64,000 nt of DNA from Rosa chinensis (taxonomy: Eukaryota > Streptophyta > Magnoliopsida > Rosales > Rosaceae). Numbering within the stretch: position 1 is the first letter of the stretch; each line of letters opens with the position of its first letter. The notes below the pieces were generated by a model. It was not told the origin of the DNA, did no database searches, and saw only the letters and a list, made by a program, of their open reading frames with translations. The stretch spans positions 11,202,400-11,266,399 of the forward strand of contig NC_037093.1 in NCBI RefSeq assembly GCF_002994745.2, written 5' to 3'. The translations under genes and the position numbers were made by a program. Positions 11,769 through 22,838 of the stretch are shown here, piece by piece.

Positions 11769-14504
11769 TGTGACGTCCCGAACCCGAATTCACCGGTTTA
11801 CTAGTCATTTGGACGGTAAACGACTTTTACTTTTGTTTCAATGCTTTTAGGGGGCCCTAAAAGTTGACTTTTTGTTCGGGTCAAAATTTGAGAAAATTTC
11901 CTTCATGAAAGTTGTAGAGGACGTTAAACCGAGCGGGTGCATATGTGGTACGTAAAAATCGGAGTTCGTATGCGAAAGTTATAAGCGAAATACTAAATTT
12001 ACTGTTCATGTGGTAAGTTTCTATAAATAGCCAAGTTACTGTGGTAAGTTTCCATTTTTGGAAACCTACCGGTCTTTTCTCTCTCCTCTCCCCCGACCTT
12101 TTCTTCCTCTTCGGCCCGATTCTTCCTTCTCCGATTTCTTCCTCCTCCGGCCACCCCACGATGGAATCCGGGCATCAGCTAGCTCGCCTCTTCATCCTTG
12201 TCACGTCTGTGGTGGTGTTTTGCAGCGATTTGGCCGGAAGAGCTCGATTTGGAGCTGTGAAGGTTACTGTAGCAGATCGGGATTTCAGTCGATTTCAGGC
12301 GATTCCGGCCGTCTCCGGCCACGAAATTGGTGTCGAAGGTTCGGTTTTTGACATAGATGATTTCCCCTAAGGTCTTTCATTTCAATTTGCAGTGTAGAGG
12401 TCGAATTAACAATTTCAATTTCTAGGGTTCTTGGAGTTTTCTGGAAAAATTTCACCGGCCAGATTGGAGCTCTTCCAGGTAAAATTGGAACTTGTTGTAG
12501 TTGAGAAAGAGGTTGGGTTTGTTGAGTAGATGGTGCTGCCAAATTTTGGTGGCCATCGGAGGTGGTTGCGGCCGGCGCGTGGGGCCCACGCGCTGCCACT
12601 GTTGGTGGCGCGTGGAGGCGTGTAGGACAGTGTTTTAATTTCAGTTTTTAGCCCATTAAATTGTAGAAATGTTGTAGAGCTTGTATGTGAAGTTTGGTGA
12701 ATTTTGGAGGAATTTAGAATTGTTTGTGATTTTCGGAAGTTTGGAATTTTGTGATTGAATTGTGGGAAATCCGGCCGTTGGATTTCCCTCGTTTTCATTG
12801 TGGATTATGTAAATCGTGGAATTGGTGTTAATGGTGAAGTTTGGATTAAATTGGAGAAGGAATGAAAATGTTGATTTATGAGAATAGGACATTGGAATTG
12901 TATAATTCCGGAATGTTATTCACGAATTATAATTGTGTACAGGGCGATATTCCGAGCTATTGCTCGATGAAGGAACTCGTATGCGTGATCGCCTAAATAG
13001 TACTGTGAGTGGACATTTATTTTAAATTAATTGTGCATGCAGTATATTAGCATTTTCCGATTGAGATTTAATTTATAATTGAATTATTGAGTTTTATGGT
13101 TTTATGAAATTTAGTCTATCGAGATTTATTTATGAATTACGAGATTAGTATTGAAATTCCTTCCCGAGGGCTTTTAGTAGATTTTTGAGATAGTCATTCA
13201 TGAGTTATTGAGTTGAGGAATGATTTTCGGGAAGTGACTGATTTAGAAAATATTATGAGAATTTTGGATTTCGAATATCGGTTTTTAAGAGGATTCACGA
13301 GTACGAATGTTTCATCGAATATTTGAGCATGATTGATTTATCGAAATTTATTGAGCTTTGAGCTCCGTACTTATCAGCTTTGAAGTTAGATTGAGTTTTC
13401 TTTCCGAAAGCATTTATTGATTTACAGAGTATTTGATTTTATGCTTTGGAGGATTTATTGAGATTTTGAGGTTATTTTCAGTTTCTTGAGGAGGCTATTC
13501 AGTTTATTAAGGAGGCCAGTCTTGGCGCATGCGTATCTTACCTAGTTGGCAGTCCCTTCTAGGTAATAGTCTGGTTGGCAGTCCCTTCCAGACTACAGCC
13601 CGGTTGGCAGTCCCATCCGATGCGTCACCTGGTTGGCAGTCCCTTCCAGATGACATGAGGTAGTTAGTCGCCAGTCCCGTCTACTACCTGTGGTTAGTCG
13701 GCAGTCCCGTCTACTACTTGTGGCTAGTTGGCAATCCCTTCCATCCACCGCCTCCTATTCCGGTTGGCAGTCCCTTCCGATGCGTCATCTGGGTGGTAGT
13801 CCCTCCTAGATAGCATGAGATGACTAGACAGCAGTCCTTTCTAGTCATCAAACGAGCCTCATGAAAAGGATGTTTTTATAAGGATTGAGGATGAGATTTT
13901 AAGAGGTTTCAAGATGTTCTTGTTACGTGATTGAGATTTCAGTAAAGAGGATGATTAAGAGTGTTTTCAAGATTGTTATTGCATGCGAGATTTTAGAGAA
14001 TAACTTGGGAAAGCATTAAGTTTTACTTATACATTTGAAAGTACTTATTTTTCGTCCACTCACTCTAACGGATTTTAAATGTTTCCCCCTGGGCCCTTCG
14101 GTTTTAAATGCCCAGTTTGCAGGCCAGTTTAGCTTGAGGTCGAGGGTACTTGCGGTTGAGGCATAGCTGTCATAGCTTCCGCATTATAAAAGCATCGGTC
14201 ATTTATCTTGTTTTCTATTCTCTTGTACGCCTGTACATTAGATTGCTCTGATAACCTATGAGATTAATATTCTTAAATTCAGAATTGTTTATGAAATGAG
14301 AGATGTGAAATGTTGTGATATAGGGAGCAGGGTGGCTCCAGGAGAATAAGGATGGATGATTTAGAAGTGTGGATGTTTTTCTACAGGTTTTGGGTTGTCC
14401 ATTTTTAGGGGAAGTTCTGTCAAATTTTTGGTAGAATTTCTTCTAAAATGGGCCCCGCAGGGCTTCTTCGGATTTCAGGGTGAAATCCGGGGCGGGTCCT
14501 GTCA
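11769..14504 (+). mobile_element. solo LTR, 2.7 kb, TSD TGTAC
   Basis: The unit begins TGTGACGTCCCGAACCCGAA and ends GGGGCGGGTCCTGTCA, the TG...CA form of a long plant gypsy-type LTR. It is flanked on both sides by TGTAC (11764-11768 and 14505-14509), so it is a complete solo LTR left by LTR-LTR recombination. Overlapping Pro/Ser-rich and Arg-rich frames at 12041-12800 are by-products of a GC-rich leader and not genes. A hairpin array lies at 13525-13860. A second copy of the same family, without matched ends, occupies 52688 to about 56050. Confidence 0.9.
13525..13860. repeat. array of about ten hairpins: variable stems around a TTGGCAGTCCCTT loop
   Basis: Roughly every 30-35 bp a short palindrome surrounds the near-constant core TTGGCAGTCCCTT. 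The arms differ from unit to unit yet remain complementary: TTACCTAG/CTAGGTAA, TAGTCTGG/CCAGACTA, TCACCTGG/CCAGATGA (one G-U), CGG/CCG, and GATGACTAG/CTAGTCATC around a variant core at 13830-13850. The middle units (about 13670-13750) use a variant core and shorter stems. This is not a plain tandem repeat, because the arms vary while pairing is kept. Confidence 0.8.
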
Positions 14505-14509
14505 TGTAC

Positions 14510-15590
14510 CACCCAAAACTTTGAAACCTTTGATTGACATACGAAGGTCTAAACCTAAAGAACTTTTAAGTAGCATAAGAAACATAGCATTGGAGCTAAA
14601 AGTTTACTAAACAACATAATTGAAAGAATTACTTACCCACAGACCACAACAGGACTCAAATCAGAACCAAATGTGCAACAATAGGGTCAAAGCACTCCTG
14701 GAAATGAACAGGACATAATAATTAGGCAAAATAGGTGACAGTATCACAATTATCTAGATCAGCTACCAGCATTAATTAAACAATACTCAAATAGGATCTA
14801 AGAGAAGCATCTGATATTATGAGAGGAGAGTCTGACAAAAGCACCTTCGATAATCTGAAAAATCTGTACATAGATGATCCTCTTTGGGAATTGCAACAAG
14901 AAATTGGGAAAGGATACAAAAGTTACAAACAAATCCACATTTTCGTGCATTACAACAAGGCATAGATTTAGTGTGTTTTGGATCTTAGACAAAAAGGTTA
15001 AACAATAGGGATTAAATCCGACTTGGAAGCAAGCAGAAGTACTCAAAACCTTTTGCAGCAACCCTTCAAATGACAGTATATTCCCCTTGAATATCATCTG
15101 CCACTTGATTGCTAAATATACCTTTATCATCTGAAGATTCATCAGTGCCTCAGGAAACCCAAATCAAAAAGATTAAAATTTTGAGAGTGAAAGACGAAGA
15201 AAATCATAATCACCAAGAGTTTCCAGGAACTATGTTTATGTTCTAAACAAAGAAAGGTCCAAACTTACCGGGCTGAAAACTGAGCTTCAATCTCTTCAAC
15301 AATTACTGGTTTCAATCTCTTCAACCTGTAGCATCACAAAACATTGAAACCCTCACATGCTTCAGCATCCACCACAACATTCAAAACAACAATAACACAA
15401 AACTCGAAAACAACAGATACAAAAAAAACAAATGCACCTTACTCTTTCCAGCCAATGAATGGTTCACAAAGTTCAGATCTTTAGGTAGAAATGACATAAT
15501 GTGAAGAAGATTTGCACAATCCACAAACAAAAAAGCATATCAAAAACACAAAAATCACCAGCAACCCAGAAACAATGAACTGAAATCCAA
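14510..15590. other. CACTA-1 interior, possibly GT14 intron sequence
   Basis: AT-rich sequence between the solo LTR and the GT14 fragments. On the minus strand it directly follows a plausible splice donor (see the GT14 piece at 15598-15692), so part of it may be captured intron. The frame at 14798-15142 matches nothing I know. Confidence 0.35.
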
Positions 15591-15597
15591 GCAGTAC

Positions 15598-15692
15598 CGT
15601 CTTGTTTGAGAAAAGGGTAGTCATCAACAGTGAGACTGACGAACCAGTCCCAATTGGTTGACAACCGGAGCATAATCGACGCGCCGTGGAGC
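15598..15692 (-). pseudogene. GT14 glycosyltransferase fragment B (inverted piece)
   Basis: Minus-strand translation gives VLHGASIMLRLSTNWDWF followed by VSLTVDDYPFLKQD. This matches the region of plant GT14 (Core-2/I-branching-like, GlcAT14 type) proteins that reads LHGA-LLLR-NWDW(F/I)-LSA-DYPL-TQDD. The coding match ends at AAGCAAGACG followed by GT, a plausible exon-1 donor, so the source was genomic DNA. In an intact gene this segment follows fragment A, but here it is inverted and lies upstream of it. It cannot encode a working enzyme. Confidence 0.75.
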
Positions 15693-16180
15693 ACGGCCAC
15701 CACCGCCTCCCTCTCCTCCGCTCTCCTCCCGCTCTCTTTGCCTTTTACCTCTTCGCCCTTCTCGTCTTCCTCACCCTCGCCTCCTCCTCCGCCTCCCTCA
15801 CCTACGCCACACTCTCCCCACCCTCTTCTTCCTCCTCCCCACCTTCGTCCCCCAACCCCATATCCCACCCGACCAGTTTCTCTCCTGAACCAACAGAGCC
15901 ACCGCGTCGTCTACCACGACAACAACTCTTCCGATCCGACCCCTCCTTCCTTGGCCCACCTCCTCTCCGGGTCTAAAGGCGACTTGGGTCAGATCCTACG
16001 CCTCCTCGATGCCACCTACCACCCCAGAAACCAATACCTCCTCCACCTCGATCTCTTTGCTTCCCAGACAGACCGTGACCAACTGGCCCTCAAGGTCCAA
16101 TCCGTCCCCATCTTCAGAGCCGCCCAGAATGTCCATCTCATCGATAAAGCTGACGTTGTGTACCGAAAAGGGTCGTCTTC
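15690..16180 (+). pseudogene. GT14 glycosyltransferase fragment A (N-terminal piece)
   Basis: In the frame of 15630-16328 the protein runs through a Ser/Pro-rich head (about 15700-15900), as in the N-terminal anchor region of GT14 proteins. It continues LAHLLSGSKGDLGQILRLL, DATYHPRNQYLLHLD and NVHLIDKADVVYRKGSSS. These match the conserved GT14 start (AYLISGS-GD, LYHP-NQY--HLD, NV--I-KANLV-Y-G). The similarity stops at about 16175, exactly where fragment B would be expected to continue. The intact family makes Golgi type II membrane glucuronosyl- or N-acetylglucosaminyltransferases acting on arabinogalactan proteins. Here only part of exon 1 is present, within CACTA-1. Confidence 0.75.
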
Positions 16181-16419
16181 TATCCGGGTTCACTTAAAAG
16201 AGAGCAGGAGAGGAAGGAGGAGAGGGCTAGGGTTTCGGGGAAGAGGCAGAGAGGGGTTGCGTGCTAGTTCTTTCAGGGATGAAGTGAGTGAGGTGAAAAT
16301 GAGCTGCCAGAGCGAGTGGGAAAACTAACCAAGTGTGTGGGAAACGAAAATTTTGTTTCCCCCGTGTCGAAATTTTTAACTTCGTTTTCTCCGCCTTTTT
16401 TTAACTTGTATAATCAATT

Positions 16420-16980
16420 CAGACAACACATAAATGAAATTTTGTTGTCTGAAAGTTTACACTGAAACTTCATCCTAGGGATCCAACAAGCAAATCTCCC
16501 GCCTAGTGCAAATCACAAACTCATTTCTCCCTCCTAGGCACATTCACACAACAAAAATAGGTAATTCCATTGTAGGAACTTACAATCATGTACCCGCATT
16601 TCACCCAAAAATTAACCATTTTGGCACTAAAGACTCTCATTTTGGGAACATCTAATTTTCTTCCAAACTTGCACAACGCAAACCAAAAATGTGTTGTATG
16701 ATATTTTGCTCATACAACATATACAGCTATACTGTTGTACAATGTGAGTCAAAATTTCGACCCAAATTTGAGGAAGGTGGGAGAGAAATTTCTTTTCATT
16801 CAGACAACAGACTAATTCTTATAAGTGTTGTACAATAATCATGCACCAACAGATTTCTGATTTCTGGTGTCCTTATACAACAAAATCTCACAAAATCTGT
16901 TGTATGAAGCATTTTCAATCAACACACAACGGAAATTTTTTTTTCGTTGTCTAAAAAGCGTAGTCTGATGCAATTTTTGG
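16420..16980. repeat. CACTA-1 right subterminal repeats
   Basis: Multiple copies of CAGACAAC, TTGTCTGA and close variants (ACAACA-type) fill the last half kilobase before the right terminus, mirroring the cluster at 8730-9240. Confidence 0.7.
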
Positions 16981-16990
16981 CATAGTGACT

Positions 16991-18010
16991 TTGTTGTGTT
17001 GTAATTGACTAATATGAGCTTAAAATAATTTAATCTCATCAAATACAATATTGCACTGATCATCCTGTCATGACTCATGAGCTACATTCTTAACTTCATT
17101 GATACCATTTGACAAAAATAATTGACAATAAATGAAAAGGCCAATAACATTATAATTATGAAGTAATGCTTCTCAAAATTTCCGAATTACGAAGGATGTG
17201 CTCTCAATTCGAAGTGGCAGATTGTGCATAATGATGATGAACGATAACAGCTACAAAAAAAGAGTAAAATTCATATACAAAAATATTATAGTTATATTTG
17301 ATCGATCGAGATTAGGTCTACAAATAATTAAGATCATAAACATTGTAGTTAAATTTATTAGTCTTTTATTTTATTTTATTTTACTGGGCCCTGTTGCAGA
17401 GTGAACATATAGATCAAGAACGAACATTTGATATATATGCTATGCTTAAAGAGAAAGAGAAAAGAACACAACTTTATTTAAGAACACAACTTTATTTTTT
17501 TATATTTCTCCCTGGTACTAGGGTTCATGAGTCGTGTAACATGTGGGAATTTTACTTTTCTTTATATCTTTTTTTCTTTCAAAAAGAAAAATGATTTGTA
17601 TATGTGTTCTTAATATATGAATCTGTATTAGGACAAACCTTATATATGATTTAGGACAAACTTTATATAAAGCATGTCACCCCACATGCATGCCTAGTAA
17701 TTGGCTTTCATGTATAGAAACCACCACCAATTTATGGTCAAGGTCTGGGTTCCACTTTCCAGGAAAGAGAATTGCATTATTGCATTATTGCTGTGGAATA
17801 GACTTCGATTCTTGGAAGTCAAGATGTTTTTTTTTTCTTTTGGAAATGTGAACGTGAGAAAATATTAATTAACCTAATTATTACATAATGCAACTTGATA
17901 CCCAGATAATTTCTACTTTATTGGCTAAAAATAAATAAATTCTACCTTAATTTGGTGAAATTTGCACTTTTAAACCTAGTCAAATTGAGGTTAGCTTGGT
18001 GATTGTTCTG
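16991..18010. other. non-coding; contains a block duplicated upstream of LRR gene 2
   Basis: No gene is visible. A block at about 17701-17825 starting TTGGCTTTCATGTATAGAAA resembles 38794-38886 (TTGGCTTCCATGTGTCAAAA..., then GCATTATTG..., then CTTG-AAGTCA). It is therefore likely to be the distal promoter region shared by LRR genes 1 and 2 before transposon insertions moved it away from gene 1. Confidence 0.45.
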
Positions 18011-18018
18011 GTTATAAT

Positions 18019-18320
18019 CAGTGGTGGAACTGTGTTTCGGTCCGACGGGGTCCGGACCCCCCCAACCTTACTGTCAGATATATACTTATATCAGTTATAT
18101 GTGCATTGCTGTTAACCAATCTAAGAAAAAACACCTAAACCATATTTCTTTTTTGTTTTTTTGAAACTAGAGTTATCTATCGATTTGTTTCGAATTTATT
18201 GTTTACTTATGGATTATATTGAATATCATTTTTAATTTATTTCGGTGTAGGTTTTTTTTTTTTTTTTTTTAGTTTATGTCTTGGACCCCCCCCAATGTTT
18301 AAATCCTGGTTCCGCCCCTG
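18019..18320. mobile_element. non-autonomous hAT, 302 bp, TSD GTTATAAT
   Basis: The ends read CAGTGGTGGAACTG and, on the opposite strand, CAGGGGCGGAACCAGG, a common plant hAT terminus (CAGTGGCGGAACC type). Identical 8-bp duplications GTTATAAT flank it (18011-18018 and 18321-18328). It has no coding capacity. Confidence 0.88.
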
Positions 18321-18539
18321 GTTATAATGGTCTCAATGGCAAAAATTATGGTGGTTGTGGAAATGGGGTGATAACGGAGACAATGGCAATGACCGTCTTC
18401 GATCAATCGATCTTAGTAGCAATGTCAGTGGATAATGCCATTATCACCTCCTACCTGGTAATGAAAACGATCATCGTCATGCTAATGGGTAATGGGTAAT
18501 GGATAATGGACATGAGTATACCGTAATTTTTTACGTACA

Positions 18540-19300
18540 TTTAAAATTTAGATTTTTTTTTGTCAATTTAAAAAAGTTTATTAAATAAATAGACAGTACC
18601 TAAGGGGAATATGAAGTCAAAACTCCTTATAAGAAACAACAAAACCAAAAGGCAACCAAAACATAAGCAAGAATAATCAGATCCGATTACATCAAAGATC
18701 AATACGCACAATGAGCGTCCAATTACGGGCAGGGTAAGGGTCTCTTTGAACCTTTTTTTGTCTTTAATTTTTTTTTTTTAGACTTTAGGAGAGACTTGAA
18801 AAGATTCTCATTTTCTAGAGTTGCTTCACCCTCATCAAATCAGGAACTCAAAGGACTCATCCTCTCAGCTTGGGCATATGTATGATGACCATGGGGTTCA
18901 TCATTTTCCAAATCACCCCAACAGAACTTAGGTTGATGAACACTAGATTCTACCAAAGCAGAATCTCTATTATTAGTGTCAACCAAAGTGTCATTACGCT
19001 CACCAATTGTCTCTGCTCATATGTGACAATGCTCTCGCCTTGCTGCATTTGGGCAAGAATTTCAAAATTATTACTAGTGGAAATATTAACATTAGCATTA
19101 TCTAGAGGGCTTGTTGGAACTGAACCTGCAACTGGGCTAGCTTGAGATATCTACCTTATGTACTATTGGAACAATGGCTTGCTCAACAACAAAATGAATG
19201 GCAGTTTTTTCAACAATTGGAGCAGTAACCTTCTCAAAATTGACAAGTGCCAAAGAAGTCTCAACTTGTGACTATTCAAAGATCAAAATACTAATTTGAT
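18540..19300 (-). pseudogene. degenerate retroposon remnant, possibly LINE ORF1 region
   Basis: Read on the minus strand, short stretches such as NISTSNNFEILAQMQQGES with several stops and frame changes look like the decayed region before the reverse transcriptase in plant LINEs. The minus-strand 3' side ends near an A-rich tract (plus-strand T run about 18553). No catalytic motif is present, so the assignment is weak. A plain non-coding spacer is the alternative. Confidence 0.3.
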
Positions 19301-19301
19301 C

Positions 19302-19467
19302 TGGAAAATGAAATTCACACTCTATTTTACAATCTATACTTCATGTATTTTTTTTTTTTTGTATCTTAACATCATATGTTTTACAATCCTGTACAAAAAC
19401 ACAGAGCTTAATATACTAAAAAAAAAAATTAATATGAATTGTAAAATAGAGTGTACGTAATTTTCAG
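19302..19467. mobile_element. small MITE with 17-30 bp inverted ends
   Basis: CACTCTATTTTACAAT near 19318 is repeated in inverted orientation as ATTGTAAAATAGAGTG near 19438. The match extends outward more weakly to CTGGAAAAT / CTGAAAAT. The interior is AT-rich with long T and A runs. Confidence 0.55.
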
Positions 19468-19988
19468 TCCTATTTGATTATTGCACCGACAAAAAAAAGT
19501 GCAGCCTTAAATTCACGTGAAAATAATTAGGATAATAAGCTGCTGATTATCATTGTCTCCCCCTGTTGCCGGGATGAGTGATTTGCCTAATTTTTTTTTT
19601 AATTTTTTTAAATTTTTTTTTATGACAGTGATTTGCCTAATTATTGTTATGTCATTTTCTGGAAAGGACGTACCCCGGCCAAGTTTACTACTTTCTTCTG
19701 TCTGTGCAGTCACAGTTGGGGCCAAAGGCTATGTGTGCATCTGGCCTACAATCATATTTAAAGTTTTAAAGTATTAAGTGTTGTACGTTATTTTCCTTTT
19801 CTGTTTCTCTTTAAGCATCGGATCTCATCTGCACATATTTCCATTTTCCAATAAAATATTATTTACATATCCCAAGCTGGACGCACCATCGACTAAAGCA
19901 GAACAAAAAAGAAATGAAAAGAAATGACTAAAGCAAATGCATAATGCGCACCGATGAGTCAGGGTGTAAAAATAGTGAGTCTCTCCCC

Positions 19989-20018
19989 TCAAGTCTACCT
20001 TAGTCTCTCTATTTATAT
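19989..20018 (+). promoter_or_regulatory. core promoter of LRR gene 1 (TATA region)
   Basis: CTCAAGTCT-CCTTAGTCTCTC followed by ATTTATAT (20011-20018) lies about 40 bp before the ATG of LRR gene 1. The same block, CTCAAGTCTCCCTTAGTCTCTCC followed by TATATAT, precedes LRR gene 2 at 39530-39559. Conservation between paralogues and position support a TATA-containing core promoter. Confidence 0.55.
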
Positions 20019-20054
20019 CGTTACCTATTGATCGCTATAGTTGTAAAGCAAAAC

Positions 20055-21892
20055 ATGATGAGTTCCAACATATCTTTCTGTGCTTCAATTCTGTTTTCTA
20101 TCTGTTTCCTCCATTTATGTTTGCAACATGATCAAGTTGAAGCTCAACCGGGCGGCTTTGCAAGCCCCCGACTTCGAAATGCCTTCAATGTGATTCAAAA
20201 CTTCAAGTCCAAAATCCAGAGTGACCCTAAAAGAGTCACAGCAACATGGGTTGGCAATAATGTATGCAACTACACGGGCTTTACCTGTGCAGTTGTTCCG
20301 GACTTCAAGCAGAGATCGGTTATTGGAGTCGACTTCAATGGTTTCTTGTTTGGCGGCAAAGGTTCCAGGCTCCCCCTCGGTGGCTTCATCGACAAGTTAG
20401 ACGACTTGGTCTTCTTCCATGCAAACTCCAATAACTTCACAGGCACAGTCCCGCCTGGCACAGCTAAACATCGATTCTTCTATGAGCTCGACCTCAGCAA
20501 CAACAAGCTCTCTGGAGCGTTCCCAACAGAAGTTCTTGCTGCCTCGAACTTGACTTTCTTGGATCTCCGGTTCAACTCGTTTAACAACTCTGTTCCTTCC
20601 ACGGTGTTTAACCTAGACGTTGATGTACTCTTCCTCAACAACAATAATCTCTTTCAGCAGATTCCAAGAACTCTTGGCTCGACTCCAGCCCATTATATCA
20701 CTTTCGCTAACAACAAATTCTCCGGTACAATCCCAAGAAGCATTGGCCAAGCATCAAACACTCTTTATGAGGTTCTCTTCCTGAAGAACGGCCTTTCAGG
20801 TACTACAGTCTGAAATTTCAATTAGAAGTTCTCTTATGTCTCTTTTTCTACCTGATTCGAAATTAGATGCAATTTCTTTTTTCAATAGTTTCTTTTCTCT
20901 AGATGTTGAGTTTTTTCGTAAAGTTTTGTTATAATGCTGAATTTATCAAGTTTGTTCATCCAGGTAGCTCACATAATAATGTGTCGGTGCACATGTACAG
21001 AGTTTTTGCGCAAAACACTTGTTTGTGTCATAGTTGATCATCTCACTACTATTTGCATTTTGTCACACGTGCATTCAATTAAATATGGTAAAAGAGAAGT
21101 GAACTTTTTCGTTTGTATGTTATCTGTCTCCCTTCCACCTTCAGAATGAACCATATCATCTTACTATTCTTTACACGACTAGCACTTTTTTTTTTGAATT
21201 TATCTATAAAAAAAAAATGGAAGGAGAATTGATGTTTTATATTTATTGTTCGACTACTTATCCTCATCATAGTTATATGATAAGTTTTTTCACTACCTTT
21301 AACTTTTCTCCACACACAGAATGGGTGGGCCCTGCTAGCATTTAATCATTTACTGACATTAATTCATGTGCTTTCAGATCTGATAATTTCTACCTTGCTT
21401 GTAGGGTGTTTACCAATGGAAATAGGGAACTTGAAGCAGTCCACCGTGTTTGATGTGAGCTTCAACCAGTTAACGGGGCCGATACCGCTATCGTTTGGTT
21501 GCTTGTCCAATGTACAGCTTCTGAACTTGGCCAACAACAAGTTCTATGGGGCAGTGCCCGAGTCGGTTTGCCAGTTGCCTAAGCTAGCGAAATTGACACT
21601 GGCTAAAAACTGGTTCACCCAGGTCGGACCACAATGTAGGAAGTTGATCAGGAAAGGGGTTCTTGATATCAAGTTGAACTGCATTTTGGACCTTCCGAAT
21701 CAGAGGTCAGCGGCTGATTGTGCTAATTTCTTCTCCAAGCCCAGACAGTGTCCCAATGAGAGGTCCTTGACTATCATTCCTTGTAGAAGAAGGTCCTCTT
21801 CAAGTACTTTAAGTGAGGAGAAGTCTGATGGTCCTCAAGCACTGGCTCCTGCCCCGCTATCTTATCGTACTCTCGTACCGCATAGGTTATGA
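20055..21892 (+). CDS. secreted LRR protein 1, At4g06744/LRX-like, intact
   Basis: Two exons, 20055-20799 and 21405-21892, are joined at a phase-1 GT-AG intron (CAG/GTACTA ... TTGTAG/GG) and encode about 410 residues. The first in-frame ATG after the TATA block is used. Residues 1-30 form a signal peptide ending VEA, so the protein should enter the secretory pathway and the wall. A cysteine cap follows (WVGNNVC-NYTGFTC, C71 and C78), then about ten plant-type LRRs (LDLSNNKLSGAFP, LFLNNNNL, FANNKFSGTIP, LLNLANNKFYGAVP). A second Cys-rich cap at the C terminus reads CRKLI-KGVLDIK-NC and QRSAADCANFF. This architecture is that of the LRR part of LRX cell-wall proteins and of At4g06744-like proteins. 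The short tail carries no extensin repeats, and the Pro-rich linker seen in gene 2 is absent. Paralogues lie at 39602 and 45386 on the same strand. Confidence 0.9.
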
Positions 21893-22625
21893 TTTTCAAA
21901 GCTCTTAGGGCTCGATAATTTGCTTCACTGGACTGTCTAGCTAAAAAAAAAAAAAAAGGGCCCTCACGCCTCTTTATGTTACACCTTCGGTAAATAAGAA
22001 CAGTTCAATGTTGCAGCTTCTAGTTCCTTGTCGATGCTCACTAATTAGAGCGCTTTTAGCTACTAGTGTTGTTTTTGACGAGCCATGATGGATCGTCTAC
22101 TATTATGCATTTGTTTTGTGTGATTGTGTGTAATGTACGACCTCCATGTATTGAACAATGACGGATTTGTAGTCGTAATTAGTTTTTTTGATAATAGTCC
22201 TAATTAGTTACTTCTATACAACAAGCAAAGGAACTGAATCCATAAAAAGAAGGAAGGAACAAAAAAAAAAAAAAACCCGGTTCCTGGTCTGTGCTGGAAT
22301 GACAAAATTTGTTCTGTTTATGCCATTTGGTGTGAAGATGATGATCGAAGGAACCATTGAAGATGCTTGATTGAAAGATTTTAGCATAGTATTTACACAT
22401 ATTTAGCTCAGATTTTAGTATTCAATGAACAATGATTGACCTAGTGACCCAGGCACAACGGGTGAAAACACATGTCCAGTGATAGTGAACAGTGTCTTGA
22501 CTCAGTGATCCAGTGACTCTGCCCCAACGGGTGAATTTGCTTTTCTGTACTTCTGCAATTTAGGATTCGAGAGTTTGTATATACTGCATGTAAGCATCAA
22601 TTGCCTACATTGGCTTCCATATGCA
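21893..22625. other. 3' flank of LRR gene 1
   Basis: Probable 3' UTR and spacer with A runs near 21942 and 22261. A short imperfect direct repeat around CAACGGGTGAA occurs near 22458 and 22527. No other gene is seen. Confidence 0.45.
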
Positions 22626-22640
22626 CAGTGGCGGACGCAG

Positions 22641-22686
<46 letters not shown>

Positions 22687-22838
22687 CTCTCTCTCTGGGG
22701 GCAAGCTGGAATATACTCATTTATTAACATATTTGTACCAAATGGAAGCAGAAGAGTGCAATCCAAGAAACTGAATTTAATAAAAAATTTCAAGTGAAAA
22801 GTAGAGTACATACCTAGAAAAGCATAGTACTTCCATAT

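Larger units (their letters stand above)
8717..16987. mobile_element. CACTA element 1 (8.3 kb, TSD ACT), non-autonomous
   Basis: The left end reads CACTATGCCAAAAGTGG and the right end is the reverse complement of CACTATGCCAAAAATTGC. The first 13 bases are identical, and ATCAGAC follows in both. The flanks carry the same 3-bp duplication ACT (8714-8716 and 16988-16990), as expected for CACTA (En/Spm) elements. Both ends hold many copies of a CAGACAAC/GTTGTCTG motif (about 8730-9240 and 16420-16980), the subterminal repeats that bind the element's own protein in this superfamily. No TnpD or TnpA transposase is recognisable. The body holds GT14 gene pieces, a LINE scrap (11363-11608) and a solo LTR (11769-14504). 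Without the LTR it is about 5.5 kb. Confidence 0.9.

Noticed and set aside
13525..13860. CRISPR-like array (regular spacing, constant core, variable spacers)
   Set aside because: This is plant nuclear DNA. The variable parts are complementary arms flanking each core, not unique spacers, and there are no cas genes.
20028..20054. Earlier start for LRR protein 1 at 20028
   Set aside because: That codon is TTG. The first ATG in frame is at 20055 and gives a proper signal peptide.
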